From assembly GCA_026260175.1 (NCBI GenBank), contig JAKCWW010001206.1, positions 1 to 64,000 on the forward strand: a stretch of 64,000 nucleotides of DNA, written 5' to 3'. A program made the translations under genes and the position numbers. Shown piece by piece: positions 22,466 to 33,305 of the stretch (position 1 is its first letter; each line of letters begins with the position of its first letter). The DNA is from Reticulitermes lucifugus (Eukaryota; Arthropoda; Insecta; Blattodea; Rhinotermitidae). Under the pieces are notes generated by a model. That model did no database searches and was not told the DNA's origin. It was given only the letters and a program-made list of their open reading frames with translations.

Positions 22466-24250
22466 TCAACGGCACGATTTTCGGAAAAAAAAAAACTTAT
22501 TGAACATGAAATGTGTGCTTTAATTTTCTCGAAAATTTGTCTGAAACACTTCTCACTGTAAGAATAATTCAGCGAGGTATCACAAACGTACCTAAGTCTC
22601 ATGCAAAGTACCCGTTATTCTTGTCAGATTTTAATAAAACTTGATTTTTCTCTATAGATTTTCGAAAAATGCTCAAAAATCACGCTCATTTTTCAAGAAA
22701 AATGGCAGGTCAAATGGCAGTTACAACAGGGTATGTCGGTTTCAACCACTAACAAACATCTTTCCCATAGTGTGCTGGAGTTCCATCGTGCTGACACCAC
22801 ATCGTCTGCCTCACACCTAGCGGCACAGCTTCAAGCAGTACCGGTAGAAAAGCGTCCAGAAAATTAGGATATTTTTGAGAGGTCTACCTGTCAAGTGTTT
22901 GACAATGTGCCTGGCAATAACGGCCCAAACGTTCAGGCCGAAGTGGAACACCCACGTTCAACGGATAGCATGGCACAAATTTTGCAGTCAAACCGGGGAT
23001 GTCACATGCTGCTGCAGCAAAGATATTAACTGGCTGTGCAAAAATGAAGGATGTTCATTCTATTCCCCAGTGATGTACCATTTCAGTTTAGGCGACTGCA
23101 TTTTCCACTCCGCCTTACATTTCACATGTCCATCAAATAACCACAAAGGCGGTCCCTTAAAGCTGCAGGTGTTGATCTTGAGACTAGCTGTCTTTCTTAC
23201 GGAAAAGTATGTGTAGCGTGTTCCCGGAACGTAATTGCTGAACAATACATGTACATACCTGTCCTTACAGGATATAATCTACCAAAAAACGCGCAGCAAG
23301 CGGCTTTACAATAAATACAACGTGACTCTATATGTTAACCGGCAACGAACTTTGTATATAAAGACCTGCAGAAATGGTACGTACTTTAATACTGATTTTT
23401 TTAATTTTTATGATTTTGTTTTTGGTCTTAAGGAAGCAACAGCCCGTTCAGAGAACAGGTATATCAGTTAGTACTAAATACATGGAAAACATGTCAAGGG
23501 AGTTGGTAGGTTTTTTCGAATCGCATTCTGATTTCATTACTAATGATGTCTGTTGCTCTCTAGTTTGGAAGCCGGGTTAAGGGATTGTGTTTCTCTGCAT
23601 TGGATTGGTGTGGCTCTGGAGACGTACTGTTTCGTAACGATGATGAAACATCCCGTTACAGAACACAGAATTCTTGGAACAAGTAAAAAGCTGTCGAAAT
23701 TTCGGTGAAGATATAAGATCATATTCCATCTAGTTAGCGGTTACTTTGTAATTTGAATAATCGATGTCTCTCAATTTATTTCATGTGCAATGCTTACAGA
23801 ATTTTGGTGGAGGAGACTCTTGTAAGTTGTTCACTTTGAAGAACAATAAGGAGATCAGAAAATAAAGTTAAGACGGGTCCTAAGATCACAGGTTGTGAGA
23901 GCGGAGAGTGTCCAGTGGCATTACGAATGCTGAAACTTCAGGTCATGTTACCAGCTGCGTATCTGCACTGTAAGCCATTTATTCCAATGTGCCAGAGTTC
24001 CAGCTGTTAGACATAGGATTCACAACACGGACTTCCGGGTTCAATCCAATATACACCATTTGAGATTCGCGGTAGAAGGCGTGGAACTGCTGCAACTTTT
24101 CTTCATCAATGTTCCATCATACTCCTCTATCATCAGGGCCTGTTATTAATTTGACACCTGAGGCTTAAGTACCACAGAATTCATATTCACCCCTCTCCTA
24201 CAACTAAACATAATTATTTACCAGAACTTATTGCAGCTACTAAGCTGCTT
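22466..24250. other. Unassigned stretch
   Basis: Open frames at 22875-23216 and 23235-23580 have no known motif. Near 24036 a GGGTTCAATCC resembles a tRNA B box, perhaps a SINE-head remnant. The last 13 bases (24238-24250) are the left target-site duplication of the next SINE. Confidence 0.45.
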
Positions 24251-24505
24251 TAGATGGCGGGGAATGCGTAATCGGTATAGTGACTCGCCACGGGCTGGAC
24301 GGTCCGGAGATCGAATTTCGGTGGAGTCGAGATTTTCCGACCCCGAGGCCAACACAGCCTCTGTACAATGGGTACCGGGCCTTTCCCAGGGGTAAATAGG
24401 CCGGAGCGTCGTTCTGACTACCCAACTCCCTATAGTGCCAGTTTGTGAATGGAATGGAGCTATACGTCTGCCTCCATAGGCATGCCATGAAGTGACCTTT
24501 ACCTT
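24251..24505 (+). mobile_element. SINE-2 (tRNA-derived), complete, with target-site duplication
   Basis: The copy runs from a tRNA-like head (GATGGCGGGGAATGCG, ATCGGTATAGTGACTCGCC) through a B-box-like GAGATCGAATTTC to a body ending GAATGGAGCTATACG and a CCTTTACCTTTA tail. TACTAAGCTGCTT (24238-24250) and TACTAAGCTACTT (24506-24518) match at 12 of 13 and flank it as a target-site duplication. At 255 bp it is the reference copy in this window. It would be transcribed by RNA polymerase III and mobilised by a LINE. Confidence 0.85.
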
Positions 24506-24518
24506 TACTAAGCTACTT

Positions 24519-25154
24519 CAGTGAGTAACACAATTACATATTATATCAGTTAATGGCTGTATACGAATATGAATTCTGCATTACAGAATGAGTTATAAAA
24601 CTCCGAACTGATTGCTGCTCTGTGTTTCTTCAGACTTGCATTTTAAATACAGGGTTACATTATTCTACAACGACTTCTGCCTATGTGAAAGAAGTAACTA
24701 ATTGAATAAGGCAGTGTATTATAACCAAGGAATTCCCTGACTTTCTTAGAATTCGAAGGTTCATTGCAGAGTTGACAAGAAGCCGCCACTACATTTTGTG
24801 TTGAGCCAGTTGAAATCAGTCCACACACTCAGTCCTACTTATTTTACGTCCACTTTAATATCATCCTCTCAACTACGGTTATCAACTACGATGAGCTGAC
24901 AGGATATTTTAAGTGAATGCTGCCTGTCGGAAAGCACTACTGACCTGTTCACCTGGAAACACTGAGCATATCCACAAAACAGATATGACTGGTTTTGTGG
25001 CCCGCCCTCGAAAGAAAGCCACATGTAGGTCGAAATATTTGTCACTGAATTCATCAGTTATTCAGCTTGTTAGTTTATGATTAGTTCTGCCTCATCAGCA
25101 GCTCAGACTACATAGCGTTCGGCGGTAGACTGATTAGTGAATCATGAATTGAGG
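24519..25154. other. Unassigned stretch
   Basis: Nothing recognised. Confidence 0.5.
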
Positions 25155-25335
25155 ATGTGAAAGGAAGCGGTCGTGGTCTAAGGTGAGGTCATCTCCCGGC
25201 AATTATGGGTGTCTGGCGAGAATGGGGGAAACCACGACAACCTTCAGAGTAGAAAGTCTCCGATCCGAGATTTAAACTGGGAACCTGTCGAATAAGGAGG
25301 AGGAGTGCTAGCCATTCAACAGAGCAGTTTGGTGT
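25155..25335 (-). mobile_element. SINE-4, tRNA-derived
   Basis: On the minus strand: ATGGCTAGCACTCCTCCTCC, B-box-like GGTTCCCAGTTTAAATCTC, then GTCGTGGTTTCCCCCATTC and ACCACGACCGCTTCC. The TTTCCC block followed by a CCACGGCCGCTTCC-type block is, from memory, characteristic of widespread tRNA SINEs in polyneopteran insects. The 3' tail is not clear. Confidence 0.6.
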
Positions 25336-26689
25336 CTGCTTGGTCCGAAAACGTTGCCTACTGATGTTCCAGGGACAAGAAAGGAATTCAATAGATTGTT
25401 GTGTGACCGGACTTGCTGGAACTACGAAACTTTGTTGATTTTGCAGCAAGTTTCGGAACGTTATTGCGCTTAGATATAAAGCCATCCCCTGAAGCAGAGG
25501 GCACGCACAGTCCAATGGAGAATTCTGCAGATTGTTTCATGTGTACAGACGACGGTTGTACCTCAATATTTTTATTTAATTCAGAGCCTTCTACATACAA
25601 ATGAACAGTCTGAGCAAAAACACATTACTAGGTCTAATAAACGTATCTTTATCATGCATGCTTCTTTGTTTTTTTCATTTACTTATAGTTTAATTAGCTC
25701 AGGAGCTCGGAACGTACACGCACAGCATTGAATGTTACAGTGATAGAGAATAAGGAATTGGAAATGATTTGAAAGCAAAAGTCGCACCTGAAGGAACTAT
25801 ATCATTTGCCCAGAGGGACCGAGGAGAACAACGGACAACGGCTCACTTAAAATAGCGACATAACCGACAGCCGGTAACCGGTCACCAATCACCAGTTCTG
25901 ACCACAAATCGGGAACTTTACATTTTCAACCATTTTCCCGGAAGATGTGTTTGGAAACGACGTCTGAACAAGGTATGAAACATTAAAGCGTAATAGGGAG
26001 TTAGAGCCGAACAGTTTGTTCGTATGTTTAAAATCCGGCATTCGACAACAGGTGTAGGTTAAAACTTGATATAGATGGGGGGGGGGTTAAAGTAAATATT
26101 AAGACGCGAGATTAATTTGGATTCCAATCTGTTCCATACAACCTACTTGTCATAAAACCCAAAAGGACGTTTGCCATATTTGTTTAAAAACAGGACTGCT
26201 TAGCCGCAATCCATACCACAGGCCGCACAATTTCCTCACGAATTCCTTGTACCTTGATATTCGAGTGCATATACACTTCGCAAAGAGCAAAAATTCTTTT
26301 CAATGTTTGCTTTAGTTATTATCGTTGCGTTGTTCTTCTTATTACTATTGTTAATATCCTCCTCATAGTAGTAATCCGTAAAATGGTTACCACTGTTACC
26401 ACATTTCGGTAGTGGCACTATTCTTACTCCAACCTCACAAATTCGACATTTAGTTTGTTAACCACACTGTTGTTACTGACTGTAGGAAACTGAAAGCTTC
26501 AGACCTGGAGGTTGCTGAAACTGAATAAAGTGCAAATTAAATTGATTCAAAATCCGTCAAGAGGTTCTCATTTTGAATGTTTCGGACATACAACCACACA
26601 CGTATTTAACAATTCGTAAAGGCCTATTAACTCATCGTGCATACAAATGTTAGACAACACGATCACACACATTCTTTTCGAGCTACCGA
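25336..26689. other. Unassigned stretch
   Basis: Nothing recognised apart from short chance open frames and a G run at 26079-26087. Confidence 0.5.
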
Positions 26690-26830
26690 AATCAGACGTG
26701 AGTTGGAAGATATATGAAATCGGAAATGCAAACAAGAATGCATAACTGTGAAAGCAGAAAACCATTTGAGAGTAACAGGCGTAGGTGGAAAGACACTGTT
26801 AAAATGAAGTGACTGATGACTTTTCAATAA
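26690..26830 (+). mobile_element. LINE-A 3' end fragment
   Basis: A plus-strand frame gives KPFESNRRRWKDTVKMK, a good match to the KRPLGRPRRRWEDNIKMD close of LINE-A. A weaker upstream run lies from 26690. It stops soon after the motif and lacks the usual tail. Confidence 0.6.
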
Positions 26831-27035
26831 TATATAATGTGCACAACTATATAATTTATTACATGATACATTACTTTAACAAACTTGGTTCATATAAAAT
26901 CATGTAATAAGGAATTCAAATACGTTTTTAGACCTATAAGTAAAAGTGTACATATTATTTTATATAAAAGTAACTTCTTATTTTACTTCTAAAGAATGTA
27001 AAGACTGAATACCTCTGTGCAATATTCAAACTAAT

Positions 27036-27074
27036 CTCCTTGAAGATGACCGCATAGATCGAAATATGCAGGAG
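27036..27074 (+). ncRNA. Hammerhead-like motif H3, degraded
   Basis: Stem I strands CTCC (27036-27039) and GGAG (27071-27074) are perfectly complementary. Between them lie TTGAAGA (27040-27046; first core base C changed to T), an extra T, stem II GACC/GATC with one mismatch, GAAA (27061-27064) and GCA in place of GTA (27068-27070). The same architecture as H1 is kept, with two core substitutions. It lies 17 bp from the palindrome at 27091-27210. Confidence 0.4.
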
Positions 27075-27090
27075 CCAAGAAACAAAGGCT

Positions 27091-27210
27091 AGATCTGCGC
27101 TCTTCTGCAATGTTACGCAGTATTGAGTGGTAGGTAGTGCTGTACCGACATTTCGGTCGGTAGATAACTACCATTCAACGCTGAGTAACATCCCAGAAGA
27201 GCGCAGATCT
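27091..27210. repeat. 120-bp near-perfect palindrome
   Basis: Outer arms AGATCTGCGCTCTTCTG (27091-27107) and CAGAAGAGCGCAGATCT (27194-27210) are exact complements. Inside, ATGTTACGCAGTATTGAGTGG mirrors the segment ending in GAGTAACAT, and TACCGAC (27143-27149) with GTCGGTA (27156-27162) closes a 6-base loop. It resembles F1 in outline (CTTCTG, ATGTTACGC, GGTAG) but has its own ends. It is probably a separate foldback element. Confidence 0.75.
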
Positions 27211-29027
27211 CATCAACATCGCGGCGGAAGCCTGAAATCACGCAAATGATGGCCAGTTTTGACTGATAACTTGTGTACTTTGTTTCTTTGCATTATCAGT
27301 TAATTTGTAGTAAGCGGTAAAGAATTCATTACAAAATTGTCAAATGTCTGTTTGAATAGGGTATGAGGGTAGAGATTAAACTTATCTGGTTCAGACTGGG
27401 TCAAGTGGCAGGCTGTTTTGGACCAGGAAATGAACTTTCAGTTTCCAAAAATTTCTAAAAACTTCTTGGCTTCTGTGCGATGATGAACATCTGAAGCAAA
27501 GACCCTGCTCTGTTTGGTTAGTCTCTTAATTCTGCTCACTGAATGTTCATGAAGACGAAACCCCAATCGACTAAGAATACAGTTTTAAATATCCGTAAAT
27601 TTGATGCTGATTCTGTTGTGGTGAGGAGGTCGTGTGGATGTGGATTGCGCCTCAGCTTTTCGAAGAAATATACCGCCTCCATGCTCACGGTGTAAAAATT
27701 GAGGTCATAATTTCTCAGAAATCTGTTCACATCCAAATTTAAATCTGCGACAAGTAATATCTGAATAAAATAAAAGTATTTAAAAGCTAATACTCGGAAA
27801 TAAGCAACGTTCATCATGGTTTCCGCGGTGATTGTTATTACATATAATGAAATTACATGACACGCCTCTCAGCTAATGGATTTTAGCAAGCTGGGTTTAT
27901 AATAATGTTTTATTTAATTCCCGGGACGCACTTTTCATATCGTGTCGAGCATGAGTCAAAACTGTGTTCAGTTTGCGTAAAACAGCAAATTTCTAATTAC
28001 CAAACTGTAATAATACAAAGACGGGCGACAACGGGTTTAATGGCGCATAATGAACTGTTGCTTTAATTGGAGGGAAATAAAGTGACGCTCTGATCACCGC
28101 ATCCAGCTGGGCTACACCTTCTCAATCCTGGCTCATCGCATCACTGCATATCAGTGAAAGGAACTTTTTCATTCTCTGTATGTCAATAACTTAATGCCGC
28201 CAGGACCCCAATTACATGAACAAACAAAACCACAGTAATTATAAGACGCGGATTGTCTTAATATCACGACCGGGGACATGGGCTTGATATTTCATGACTG
28301 ATGCAGCAATAAATTCAGTGAATTTTTTCATTTTAACCTCGTCGCATGCAGACCTAGACGTACATCCAGTGGTTTACGTGCATCTGATTTAGTCCAAATG
28401 GGAAGGTACGTCAAATTACGTCACGATCTATTCTTTCCGCGTTATTTTAAATTCACGTTCCACTACTCTTCATATCACTCTATGCTGCATAGATTGAGTT
28501 GCTAACAGCGTTGTTAAACAAACCATAAATAAGTAAATAATAGAAAGGAATATAATCAAATAATTTTGTTAACATATCACTACTACGCAAATTAATTCGA
28601 CGCTAACATATAAACGCTCAAAATGTGTCACAGACCTTAAAGAAATTGTTTATTATAGGACTAGATCATGATCAAAGAATTATGTAAGGCCTACCTATGG
28701 CAGATGAAATACAAAGGTGCAACAAACTACACAACGTGAAGTTTCATATTGTGTATTCTACACAGTATAATATTACATTAGTCATGTTCAGGGGCAAAGT
28801 AAACGTTAAGAATTTGTATATGCAAAATTGTCAACCAAATCTAAAAAGAACCTATAAAACATTTATTAATCTTTTATTTATTACGTAAAATATTTGCCCT
28901 TCCACCGCTCATTCAGGTCTACAAATTAAAATGTTGTAAGTATTTCCAATATTTGTCATGTTTGCTGCACATACCACCTATCTATTTTTATTTTGTCACT
29001 GTAATATCATTAATTTCCTACCATTCA
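27211..29027. other. Unassigned stretch
   Basis: No gene recognised. A 93-codon minus-strand open frame (27536-27817) includes a weak F1-like stretch (ATGGAGGCGGTATATTTC). The rest shows nothing. Confidence 0.45.
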
Positions 29028-29095
29028 GATGGAGGCAGCGCTCTCATTCACAACGCCGGTAACAACTGGCAAGCCTGCACGGTTTCTCAAGTCAT
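29028..29095. repeat. Possible F1 right-half fragment
   Basis: GATGGAGGCAGCGCTCTC, ACAACGCCGGTAACAACTGG and CACGGTTTCTCAAGTCATAT keep the order of F1 right-half blocks with heavy divergence. Confidence 0.3.
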
Positions 29096-29427
29096 ATCAC
29101 AGTTACATTCACGATAACTTTCTACATTCTTCTAAACAGCAATAGATTGATAAAGTTAAAAACTATTACGTTATTGCGTTATTTCGTTCGACAGACAGTC
29201 ATATTATCTGTGTAAATTTACTCCATGCAACTAGAGTAAAAACGACGCGAAAATGTTTTGCGGGTTTGTTGACATGTGATATTTTTTTGAATGAGTTATT
29301 GGTTTCGCGGCTGCATTTACAGCTCGTGTCCACAAGGACAAAACTCAGCAACAAAAATATAACTAATAATACAGTTATCTCTTCACGAAAGTCCAAAATG
29401 TTTTAGCAAACCTAAATTGGCCTTTAT

Positions 29428-29697
29428 TTTTTAAGAACCCCACAGCAGATGCTACCGACGCACCGCAGCCTGGACACTTATTGTGCAACCCCTAATGAAG
29501 ATGATAAGTTTTTTCATTTTTCCGTGTAATGGAGCACCGGTTGAATGAAATTGACAAGGGAAAACCGATGTACTCGGGGAAAAACCAGTCCCAGTACCAC
29601 TTTGTCCACCACAAATCCCACATGTACTGACCCGGGATCGAACCCGGACCTCCGCGGTGAGAGGCTGGCGACTAACCGCCTGAGCCATGTCACGGCC
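29428..29697 (-). mobile_element. SINE-1, tRNA-derived, with target-site duplication
   Basis: On the minus strand the head carries TGGCTCAGGCGG (A box, 29676-29687) and GGTTCGATCCC (B box, 29634-29644). Length (about 270 bp) and sequence agree with the copy at 3990-4256. AAATTGGCCTTTAT (29414-29427) and AAATTTGTCCTTAT (29698-29711) match at 11 of 14 and form an aged target-site duplication; a T run on the left is the A tail. Confidence 0.85.
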
Positions 29698-29711
29698 AAA
29701 TTTGTCCTTAT

Positions 29712-30171
29712 GATCTGTGTTGAATTTTTTACCTTGAGGTTTATTGTGGTCTTCCTCAGAACCTCCAGACAAACATTGAGTTATTTCAATTTAGACCACG
29801 ACCGTTTCCTTCCACGAGCACACCAGTTCACTATACCATAATCACTACACCACATGACGCTGTACGATCCGAGATACTGGCAGTGTCGTTAAAATAAGAA
29901 CTATAAATAATACTACCATTACATAAGACTAGATGAGACAGAATTGCGTGAAGAGCTAAGATTTTAAATGAATGACTAGGCCACTCTGTATGGTAAAGGA
30001 AAGTACTTACAACGTTACAACCTTTTGTCTTATATAAGGATTAAGTACTTCCACGAAATCTTCACGACAGAATAACCTACATACATATAGGCCAAACTTC
30101 GAAGAGGGAACCTGCAGAATGCAGTCACACGCGCTTCAATCGTTGAAGTAAACGCTACAAATGTCACTACT

Positions 30172-30173
<2 letters not shown>
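29712..30173. other. Unassigned stretch
   Basis: Nothing recognised. Confidence 0.5.

Positions 30174-30205
<32 letters not shown>
30174..30205. repeat. TA microsatellite
   Basis: An uninterrupted TA dinucleotide run of 32 bases. Confidence 0.95.
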
Positions 30206-30207
<2 letters not shown>

Positions 30208-30500
30208 AATGTTTTCCAATTGTACGATTCTGCGTACCTCCTTCACATTTATTTACGGTTGCTAACAGTACCTCAGACAACACAGCGTCCAATGATGGGA
30301 TGATCAGTGAAGAGTAAATCTGAAATAATGTGCTACAAAAAAGTTTATACATAATTTGAAGTACTGTTCTGAAATGAACCTAGAGGGACTGAGAAAACTA
30401 CCAAATACTTTTTATATTACTTTCACCGTGCATTTTTTACAATTCACAAATTACACACCAACGAAATGCACTATATTTTCACTTTATATTCTTTATTCTT

Positions 30501-30545
30501 CAACACCTACATATGTTTCGGCCTTTACAAGGCCATCTCCAGGGG
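30501..30545 (-). ncRNA. Hammerhead-like motif H4b
   Basis: On the minus strand: CTGGAGA (30542 to 30536, one change from CTGANGA), extra T, GGCC/GGCC stem II (30534-30531 with 30523-30520), GAAAC, ATAT, GTA, then GGTGTTG. Stem I pairs at only two positions now. Confidence 0.35.
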
Positions 30546-30598
30546 TTTGTAGTTTTTCTTTGATGTTATGAAAGTTATAAGTTCATTTTGCTTGTTGG

Positions 30599-30643
30599 GC
30601 ACTGAAGATGGCCTTGTAAAGGCCGAAATATATGTAGGGGTTG
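30599..30643 (+). ncRNA. Hammerhead-like motif H4a
   Basis: CTGAAGA (30602-30608, fits CTGANGA), extra T, GGCC (30610-30613) and GGCC (30621-30624) as stem II with 7-base loop, GAAA (30625-30628), and GTA (30634-30636). Stem I is not maintained on this side: the flanking bases do not pair. Confidence 0.4.
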
Positions 30644-30706
30644 AAGAATAAAGAATATAAAGTAAAAATAAGTATAGTGCATTTCGTTGGTGTGTAATTT
30701 GTGAAT

Positions 30707-31069
30707 ACTAAAAACTTCTTCAGTCAGGATAGCCGCTCTTCAGGCTGAGATTTGATCCTAGACCTTCCCTAATACTAAGCAGGGATGCGAACCACCAGAC
30801 AATAAAATTGGGGTTGGATAACACGCTGGTTGTTATTAAATTTATTTCAAATTACAATCCAGAGTTACGAAGGTAAGCACACTACAAATGCAACACTGCA
30901 GTCAAAATAAAACTAGTATCGTAACTTCCCAGTTAAATGTTACGGTTGGCCAATACCAAGCACTATACGGAAAACAAACGACAAAAGTTATAACAGAAGC
31001 CCTCTAGATTTCGCTTGACTTAAGAGGAACATGGCGCTTTTGTGCCGCGTGTGGTTAAAACACTGAGCC
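30707..31069. other. Unassigned stretch
   Basis: Read on the minus strand, GGATCAAATCTC near 30753 could be a degraded tRNA B box of a SINE, but nothing else supports it. Confidence 0.4.
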
Positions 31070-31275
31070 AGTATCTCAGTCAGCACAGTGACAAGGCTGC
31101 GGTTGGACAGCCGTAAAATCTTGGTTAGATTTCCGGCGGCGAAAATATTTATCTTCACCATTGTGTTCAGACCGGCCCTGGAGCCCATGCAGCCTCATTT
31201 CCAAAGGGTAAAAGAGCCCCTTCCTCGGGTGCAAAGTAATAAGAATGTGGCACTCACCACTCACTCACCTCAAAT
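31070..31275 (+). mobile_element. SINE-2 copy, diverged
   Basis: It carries the family order: AGTCAGCACAGTGACAAGGC (head), a weak B box (GGTTAGATTTCC), GACCGGCCCTGGAGCCCATG, CAGCCTCATTTCC and GGCACTCACC. It is truncated before the CTTTACC tail. Confidence 0.55.
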
Positions 31276-32137
31276 CAGTGCTAAGGTTAAGACGCGTGGG
31301 GCTACAAACCCTCTCCCTTATATGTCCTCGTGGCATCGTACTTAATTGCGCACAGAGAACATTTTAAATTTTACCGTTCACAAATATACCTGCCTTAAAT
31401 ATACTTGAATAAACGTACTGAATTTCAGATGTCCTAGAAAAGGCCAAAGCCCACTTAGGAGTGTAGTGCCACTGATGACAATGATGATGATGATGATGAA
31501 TACCGAATAAAAAGTAGAGAACAATTTTAGCAGCACACAGTTTTAAGTTAAGGTCATGACCGAGTCGAAATATACAGTCAGTATTAGGATTACTGGTAGA
31601 GGATGATGAGGAAGTGGCGGTGGCGGTGGTGGTGGTGGCGGTGATTGTGGTGGTGGTGGTGGTAACAGAATATAACACGACTAGTACAGAAAGATATTAG
31701 GAAGCAGATGATACACAGCAAGAAAGAGCTGTTGCCTGGATCCAGACCGATGTAAACGGTAAGACAAATCAGTAAACATCGTTTGAGAAACGAAACCTTA
31801 TCAGTCCTTTAAGGCACACTGGTTACAATGTGTACCATCTTGGTGTTACCAGTCAGATCAAAAGAAATGTACTTGAAACTCAAAAAATAAAGTTGATGTT
31901 ATTATCCCATACTCACCATCTGCTTTAACATTTAAAATTAGTACTTTATTCCTTAGCCTTTCACTTAGTGACACTGTCAACTATGAAGATTTTGGCCGAT
32001 CGTAGATGGATGAATATGCGTTCGAAGCATCACTGGAATGACACTGGCAGGGGAAAAAATTGTTCAGATATAAACCTCTCCCAGTGACGCTCTGTGCCCA
32101 ACAAATACCATATCGACTGTCCTGGACTTGAACCTGA
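31276..32137. other. Unassigned stretch with microsatellites
   Basis: It contains an ATG/GAT run at 31481-31499 and a GGT/GGC-rich run at 31614-31664. A minus-strand open frame rich in Thr, Ser and His across them is a product of these repeats. No other feature seen. Confidence 0.6.
31614..31664. repeat. GGT/GGC trinucleotide repeat
   Basis: GTGGCGGTGGTGG-type trinucleotides with a few substitutions over about 50 bases. Confidence 0.85.
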
Positions 32138-32248
32138 GTTGACCACCCACCCTCATCTAGTGCCAGGGTTAAAGAAATAGTAGAGCTATACCTCTAATTC
32201 CCCTCTGGACCTTCCTGGTCCGTTCTAGGGAGAACTTTACCTTTACTT
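32138..32248 (+). mobile_element. SINE-2 3' part
   Basis: ACCACCCACCCTCATCTAGT, AGTAGAGCTATACCTCTAAT, CCCCTCTGGACCTTCC, GTTCTAGGGAGAAC and a CTTTACCTTTAC tail match the left-edge copy almost base for base. The head is absent or too diverged. It abuts an F1 copy. Confidence 0.8.
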
Positions 32249-32257
32249 TTTTTTACC

Positions 32258-32514
32258 TTCGCAGTGAAAATCCAGCGAATAATCAGCCTAGATAACACGA
32301 ACGTGACGCCATGTAGTTTGCTAGATGAGTACCAAAGCTTAATAGGAATCTGTTACCTCCATCTTCAATGCAGAAATTTACTTCTACTCTTAATATGGAG
32401 GCATAAAGTTCCTCGGAAACGGCATCCATCTCTTCCATCGTGAAGATAAAGGAAGTAAGTTCCTCCGAAACGTCAGCACCCATACACCAAATGTCATATC
32501 CCCGACGAACGTAA
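32258..32514. repeat. F1 foldback repeat, near full length
   Basis: The left half reads TTCGCAGTGAAAATCC, AACGTGACGCCATGTAG, TTTGCTAGATGAGTACCAAAG, TTACCTCCATCTTCA. The right half reads ATGGAGGCATAAAGTTCCTC, with a second CTTCCATCGTGAAG / GTTCCTCCGAAACGTC segment, then ACCCATACACC. The centre appears duplicated, which makes this copy longer than others. Confidence 0.75.
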
Positions 32515-33204
32515 TATTGAATTTGTAAGTATTATTTATATGGAGGTTAGTATTCAAAGGGTTAAACAACTTAACGACCCCTGCTTCTACTGTACTACCC
32601 CTTATGTGTGTATCACACACATGAATTACGACGAACAGTCAGAAATCACATTGCGGCCTGTGTATGAACACGTTCACTAGCACAAGGGTCACGTTTCACT
32701 GAATAAGCACAGTACGTATACACACACAGCGATACCGTTATCATCTGCCTTTTATTCATAATTTCCGCTTTCGTTCAACGGACCACAGGTTCGAGTCCCG
32801 CTGATTGCAATGACATGCTACGCTATCAATCATTGCACGATAGATAAACGAAATATGCATACATGCACAACTGAAACAAACTTTTTAATATCGATGAACG
32901 TGCTCCTACACCTGTCGCTCGTCTGGAATTTGATTTACGTTATATCAAAATGTACTACATCGAATTTTAATACAGCCACGGAAGAAGTGGAGTGGCCAGA
33001 TGTGAGGAGCAAAGGTAAACTTTAAGATTATTCAAAAAAAACTTTAGGTAATACAATGTAGGCTGAGCGAACGTACATTCACTAACGTTTTTCTACTTCA
33101 CTCGCTGCTCCAAACAACACTTAAAATAAGACGACTGTTCCTTTTGTGTTCACTATTATTATTATTATTATTATTATTACCCCTATCATCATCAGCCACA
33201 CGGT
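32515..33204. other. Unassigned stretch with TTA microsatellite
   Basis: An ATT run lies at 33155-33179. GGTTCGAGTCCC near 32789 is a good B box on the plus strand with no A box or tRNA fold around it, perhaps a SINE-head remnant. No gene seen. Confidence 0.5.
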
Positions 33205-33305
33205 ATAAGCCATCCAGGGCTGTTTCTTTGGTCGTCCTACATTTTTTCTGCCAACTGCAATTTATTCATACACTACCTTGGTAACGCGTATCCGTCTACA
33301 TGTAT
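33205..33305 (-). mobile_element. LINE C-terminal remnant, third type
   Basis: The minus strand gives HVDGYALPR followed, one base out of frame, by VGRKNVGRPKKQPW. GRR-x-VGRPKKRW is a C-terminal signature I associate with insect non-LTR retrotransposon ORF2. It is short, with one frameshift and a stop, so the assignment is tentative. Confidence 0.4.

Larger units (their letters stand above)
30442..30706. mobile_element. Foldback element with hammerhead-like cores in both arms
   Basis: Left arm (from 30442: ATTCACAAATTACACACC, then AACGAAATGCACTATA) and right arm (to 30706: TATAGTGCATTTCGTT, then GGTGTGTAATTTGTGAAT) are near-perfect inverted copies of about 100 bp around a centre of some 55 bp. 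In each arm the part nearest the centre carries a GGCC-TTGTAAA-GGCC hairpin followed by GAAA and ATATGTA, the core of the hammerhead-like motif. Neither arm has a long open frame. It could be an inverted dimer of a short ribozyme-bearing retroelement or a MITE. Confidence 0.75.

Noticed and set aside
27600-27700. F1 fragment (ATGGAGGCGGTATATTTC on the minus strand)
   Set aside because: Only one block matches; neighbouring F1 blocks are missing.
29630-29697. tRNA gene
   Set aside because: SINE-1 head with target-site duplication and A tail; not a tRNA gene.
31364-31678. Thr/Ser/His-rich protein on the minus strand
   Set aside because: Produced by GGT and GAT microsatellites.
32788-32800. Isolated tRNA B box GGTTCGAGTCCC
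   Set aside because: No A box, acceptor stem or SINE body found around it.
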